Origin: Pseudomonas putida
GTDB lineage: Bacteria > Pseudomonadota > Gammaproteobacteria > Pseudomonadales > Pseudomonadaceae
Reading direction: 5' to 3'
DNA: 64,000 bases
Assembly (NCBI RefSeq): GCF_022627325.1
Contig: NZ_JAETZZ010000016.1
Coordinates: 1-64,000, forward strand
Part shown: positions 60,952-64,000 of the stretch, piece by piece
Numbering within the stretch: position 1 is the first letter of the stretch
How the letters are laid out: every line of letters begins with the position of its first letter
Translations under genes and position numbers: made by a program
The notes under the pieces: model-generated
Databases searched by the model: none
Seen by the model: the letters and a program-made list of their open reading frames with translations, nothing else
What the model was told of the DNA's origin: nothing

Positions 60952-62478
60952 GTGAACATTACACAGTTGAAAGCGGCCTTGCCGCGAGAGTTGCTGGCGT
61001 CGGTTGTGGTCTTCCTGGTAGCCCTGCCCTTGTGCATGGGCATTGCGATCGCTTCGGGCATGCCACCGGCCAAAGGCCTGATAACCGGCATCATCGGCGG
61101 TATCGTGGTGGGCTTTCTAGCCGGTTCGCCACTGCAGGTCAGTGGCCCTGCCGCCGGCTTGGCCGTACTGGTGTTCGAGTTGGTGCGCCAGCACGGCGTG
61201 GCGATGCTCGGGCCGATCCTGCTGCTGGCGGGGTTGTTGCAATTGCTGGCCGGGCGCTTGCGCCTGGGCTGCTGGTTCCGCGTCACTGCCCCGGCGGTGG
61301 TGTATGGCATGCTGGCTGGTATCGGTGTACTGATCGTGCTGTCACAGGTGCATGTGATGTTCGACACGGCGCCACAGCCTTCGGGCTTGCAGAACCTGAT
61401 CGGCTTCCCCGCCACGGTGGCTAGCGCCCTGCCCTTTGAAAGTGCCGGCAGCGGCTGGCAGGCCGGCCTGCTCGGTTTGGGCACCATCGCCGTGATGTGG
61501 GGCTGGGAGCGTTTTCGGCCACAGCGGCTGCGGTTTTTACCTGGCGCCTTGCTCGGTGTGGGGGGGATGACGCTGCTCAGCCTGTGGCTGGCACTGCCAG
61601 TCAATCGTGTGCAGGTGCCGGCCGACTTGTCCGAGGCCATCGACTGGCTGCGCCCCGAAGATCTGCTGCAATTGGCTGATCCGACCTTGCTGGTGGCCGC
61701 CTTCGCGCTGGCGTTCATCGCCAGTGCCGAAACCCTGTTGTCTGCCGCAGCGGTGGACCGCATGCACAGCGGCCAGCGCTCGGACTTTGACCGGGAACTC
61801 TCCGCGCAGGGTATCGGCAACATGCTGTGCGGTGTATTGGGCGCCCTGCCCATGACCGGCGTGATCGTGCGCAGTTCGGCCAATGTGCAGGCCGGCGCGC
61901 AAACCCGCGCATCGGCGATCTTCCATGGCTTGTGGTTGTTGGCGTTCGTGGTGGCCTTGAGCAGTGTGCTGCAGCAGATCCCGGTGGCGAGCCTGGCGGG
62001 GGTGCTGGTGTACACCGGTATCAAGTTGGTGGACTTCAAAGCCTTTCGCGGGCTTGGCCGCTACGGTCGCATGCCGATGTTCACCTACGCAGCAACAGCG
62101 CTGGCGATCATCTTCACTGACCTGCTGACCGGTGTGCTGCTGGGCTTTGCCCTGACGCTGCTGAAGTTGGCACTCAAAGCGGCCCGCCTGAAGATCAACC
62201 TGCTCAGCCTGGACCGGCCGGGGCACATGGAGCTTAGGCTCACCGGCGCCGCCACCTTCCTCAAGGTGCCGGCACTGACCCAGGTGCTGGAAACGGTGCC
62301 CGCTGGCACACAGTTGCACGTACCGCTGGCCAACCTGAGTTACATCGACCATTCGGTGCTGGAGTTACTGGAAGACTGGGGGCGTACGCAGCGCAGCGCC
62401 GGTTCACGCCTGCTCATCGAGCCGCGTGGGCTCAAGCGGCGTATTGAGGGGGGCTTGCGCACTGCGGCAGAGTGTTGA
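60952..62478 (+). CDS. SulP-family transporter, probable bicarbonate carrier
   Basis: A 508-residue SLC26/SulP transporter. The start ITQLKAALPRELLASVVVFLVALPLCMGIAIASGMPPA and TGIIGGIVVGFLAGSPLQVSGPAAGL form the SulP core; the STAS domain is short and near the C-terminus (LANLSYIDHSVLELLEDWG). GTG at 60952 has AAGGAGA upstream; the frame from 60811 extends over a non-conserved leader. Its place after the carbonic anhydrase suggests a BicA-like Na+/bicarbonate role, unlike the longer SulP at 40440. Confidence 0.87.
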   Translation: MNITQLKAALPRELLASVVVFLVALPLCMGIAIASGMPPAKGLITGIIGGIVVGFLAGSPLQVSGPAAGLAVLVFELVRQHGVAMLGPILLLAGLLQLLAGRLRLGCWFRVTAPAVVYGMLAGIGVLIVLSQVHVMFDTAPQPSGLQNLIGFPATVASALPFESAGSGWQAGLLGLGTIAVMWGWERFRPQRLRFLPGALLGVGGMTLLSLWLALPVNRVQVPADLSEAIDWLRPEDLLQLADPTLLVAAFALAFIASAETLLSAAAVDRMHSGQRSDFDRELSAQGIGNMLCGVLGALPMTGVIVRSSANVQAGAQTRASAIFHGLWLLAFVVALSSVLQQIPVASLAGVLVYTGIKLVDFKAFRGLGRYGRMPMFTYAATALAIIFTDLLTGVLLGFALTLLKLALKAARLKINLLSLDRPGHMELRLTGAATFLKVPALTQVLETVPAGTQLHVPLANLSYIDHSVLELLEDWGRTQRSAGSRLLIEPRGLKRRIEGGLRTAAEC

Positions 62479-62480
62479 GC

Positions 62481-63569
62481 TCAGTCTTCCTCGACGACAC
62501 GCACGGAGGGCGAGCCGGGCCACGTACCATACAGGTTGATGGTCCGGCTGCCGCCAACCCACTGGCTGAGGGGCGTTGTCCAGTGCCGCGTCAACGTTTG
62601 ATTGGCGCCTACGTTGACGAATTCGGCACTGAAGTCGAGATTTCTGGCGCCCAGCGGAAGGGTGAAGTTATGCGACAGGCCACCGGAAATGGTCATCGGG
62701 CCAACCGTGGTGCGGCGCTCGCCTGGAAGATCATAGGCAATCGATACCTTGGTGATGTAGGTGGTGGCCGAGGTGGCCTTGCTGTCGACATGCAGTTGCA
62801 AGCTGCCAATTTTGCGCACCCAGATCGGAATGATCATCCTGTCCGGGCCAAAGGAGGCAAAGCTGTAAGCTACAGGCAGTGGGAGGGTGGCAACCTGGCC
62901 ATCTTGCGCAGGTAGGGTATGCGATTCCACCGACGCGGTATCGCGGGTGGAAATGAACGTTGCTCCGCCTTTGCCTGAAATACCGTTTTCGCCCAGCAAG
63001 GTGTTCAGGCCGCTGGCCGAACCCGAAAGGGAGAATTTGGCATTCTTGCTCTTGGCGCCGGCATTCACGCCGCTATCGGCCAGAATGACGCTCGTTACCA
63101 CGCCAAAGCCCTCTGCAATCCGGCCGTCGCTGGCCATGCCGACCTTCTGTGCCTGCGCGTACAGCCAATCGTATTGGTCGTGGATCAGGGCAAGGTCATT
63201 CAGACGTTGCTCTCCATGGAGGGCAAACTCCGAAGCGATCGACTCCTCTTTACCGAAGTTCCACTCCAGCGTCAGGTCTGGCTTGACCTGAGCCCCGGTG
63301 GCTGGGTCGATCACGGTCCCTGAAACATTGGCCTTGGTCTCCCTGCGGGAGACGTCCTTGGAGCTGATGGCCCAGCGGCGCCCTTGCTCGACATTGGAAA
63401 TCTGTACGGTGGGCAACGCTTCGTTGACCAGGGTGAAATCGCCGGACGCCGGGTCGATGATACCCACCGCTCCGGGTTTGATGACTGGGTTGAGGGCCCA
63501 GTTGCCCCAAAGGGTGGAGCGGCTGCCACGTAACAGGTCCGTGTAAAGCCTGTTCCATTTGATGCTCAT
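62481..63569 (-). CDS. Unrecognised 362-aa protein
   Basis: Not recognised. The ATG has GAGGAAGAAACC just upstream. The product has no signal peptide or membrane segment and looks beta-rich, with low Cys. Features: MSIKWNRLYTDLLRGSRSTLWGNWALNP at the start; a long Gly/Ser/Asn-rich middle (SLSGSASGLNTLLGENGISGKGGATFISTRD); LPLPVAYSFASFGPDRM; a beta-sandwich-like end (NFTLPLGARNLDFSAEFVNVG). The order of a helical part, a strand-rich middle and a hydrophobic VAYSFASF segment loosely recalls pore-forming gasdermin-type domains, a weak impression only. It ends 2 bases past the SulP stop, on the other strand. Confidence 0.6.
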   Translation of the reverse strand: MSIKWNRLYTDLLRGSRSTLWGNWALNPVIKPGAVGIIDPASGDFTLVNEALPTVQISNVEQGRRWAISSKDVSRRETKANVSGTVIDPATGAQVKPDLTLEWNFGKEESIASEFALHGEQRLNDLALIHDQYDWLYAQAQKVGMASDGRIAEGFGVVTSVILADSGVNAGAKSKNAKFSLSGSASGLNTLLGENGISGKGGATFISTRDTASVESHTLPAQDGQVATLPLPVAYSFASFGPDRMIIPIWVRKIGSLQLHVDSKATSATTYITKVSIAYDLPGERRTTVGPMTISGGLSHNFTLPLGARNLDFSAEFVNVGANQTLTRHWTTPLSQWVGGSRTINLYGTWPGSPSVRVVEED

Positions 63570-63686
63570 GGTTTCTTCCTCGCCTTGTTAGGTCAGTGCC
63601 TACCCCGTAAGGAGGCGGGAAGAATCTATCCGTGCGCGGTACAGCCGATCAGTTGGAGCCTGTTCCCATTGGGCTGCAGACAGCGG

Positions 63687-64000
63687 TCAGGCGGGTTGGC
63701 CCAGTTCGACCCCCAGCTGGCGCGACAGGCATGGCCAGCGTTTCCAGGCCTCGCCAGTCTTCGGGCTGCTCAAGGTGTCCCGGTAGGCTTCCACGGATTC
63801 GGTAGCGAAGCTTTCCTCGTCCAGCATTTCATCCACCGAGTGGTGCACCACCTCATCGAGCTGGTTGGCGAAGGTCTCTCCGATCAGTTGATGGGCAATC
63901 AGGTTGGCCATGGTGGTATCGAAGGGGATCAGGGGTTGCTGGAAGTGGCGGATATAAAGATCGTTCACCTCCTCCACCAAACGGTGCGCCAGGTAGGCTT
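63687..64000 (-). CDS. Unidentified protein, C-terminal part (cut by the window edge)
   Basis: The frame stays open to the right edge (in-frame AYLAHRLVEEVNDLYIRHF precedes the first internal start at 63980), so the gene continues beyond 64000. The visible part is about 104 residues, helical and acidic (DEVVHHSVDEMLDEESFATESVEAYRDTLS), ending with GVELGQPA. It reads the same way as the 362-aa gene, 117 bases upstream of it, and the two could form an operon. No family was recognised. Confidence 0.6.
   Translation of the reverse strand, partial: AYLAHRLVEEVNDLYIRHFQQPLIPFDTTMANLIAHQLIGETFANQLDEVVHHSVDEMLDEESFATESVEAYRDTLSSPKTGEAWKRWPCLSRQLGVELGQPA

Overview
The window is chromosomal DNA of a fluorescent Pseudomonas, very probably the Pseudomonas putida group. 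The evidence is high GC in most of the window, codon use and protein sequences of Pseudomonas type, P. putida-type REP palindromes (GCCGGCAAGCCGGC core), and a gene order I recall from the origin-proximal part of P. putida KT2440 (czcCBA, glyQS, trkA-rsmB-fmt-def, dprA, hemF-aroE, trpBA/trpI, prlC, carbonic anhydrase). No rRNA, tRNA or CRISPR array was seen.

Left end (1-8.9 kb): the 5' end of a group II intron sits directly behind the terminator of a leftward czcCBA heavy-metal efflux operon. An OprD-type porin and a CzcR/CopR-like response regulator run rightward. Three copies of one 17-bp motif lie in the two promoter regions, and no sensor kinase is adjacent. From 8.9 to 12.7 kb is a lower-GC accessory patch of unknown genes, including a two-gene operon whose second product has PD-(D/E)XK-like residues. 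A DUF2254 membrane protein and an RcnB-like periplasmic protein follow.

14.6-19.2 kb is a complete sulfide/persulfide module: FisR-type sigma-54 activator with its three sensing cysteines, divergent persulfide dioxygenase, sulfide:quinone oxidoreductase and TauE/SafE exporter, with a candidate -24/-12 promoter and an upstream palindrome. 19.2-23.5 kb holds a LysR regulator, a GMC oxidoreductase and an MHS-type transporter with an extra inserted domain.

23.7-42 kb is conserved core: plsC-like acyltransferase, gmhB, glyS, glyQ, tag, lpxL-like, a TPR protein, trkA, rsmB, fmt, def, dprA, tsaC, then a 750-bp gene-poor stretch with a candidate structured RNA and a degraded YefM-type antitoxin, then qor, hemF, aroE and a SulP transporter. 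At least 15 exact DnaA-box 9-mers lie between 23.7 and 45.1 kb.

42-64 kb: choline-O-sulfate utilisation (choX-like, betC, LysR), a Rossmann protein, a DOPA-dioxygenase-like protein, trpA/trpB with divergent trpI, DUF883, dodecin, two DUF1161 proteins, a luciferase-like monooxygenase, OsmC, a tandem pair of related small envelope proteins, a lipoprotein aminopeptidase, an HAD phosphatase, a gamma carbonic anhydrase, prlC-yheV, a radical SAM protein behind a perfect LexA box, a beta carbonic anhydrase with a SulP (probably bicarbonate) transporter, an unrecognised 362-residue protein, and a gene cut by the right edge.
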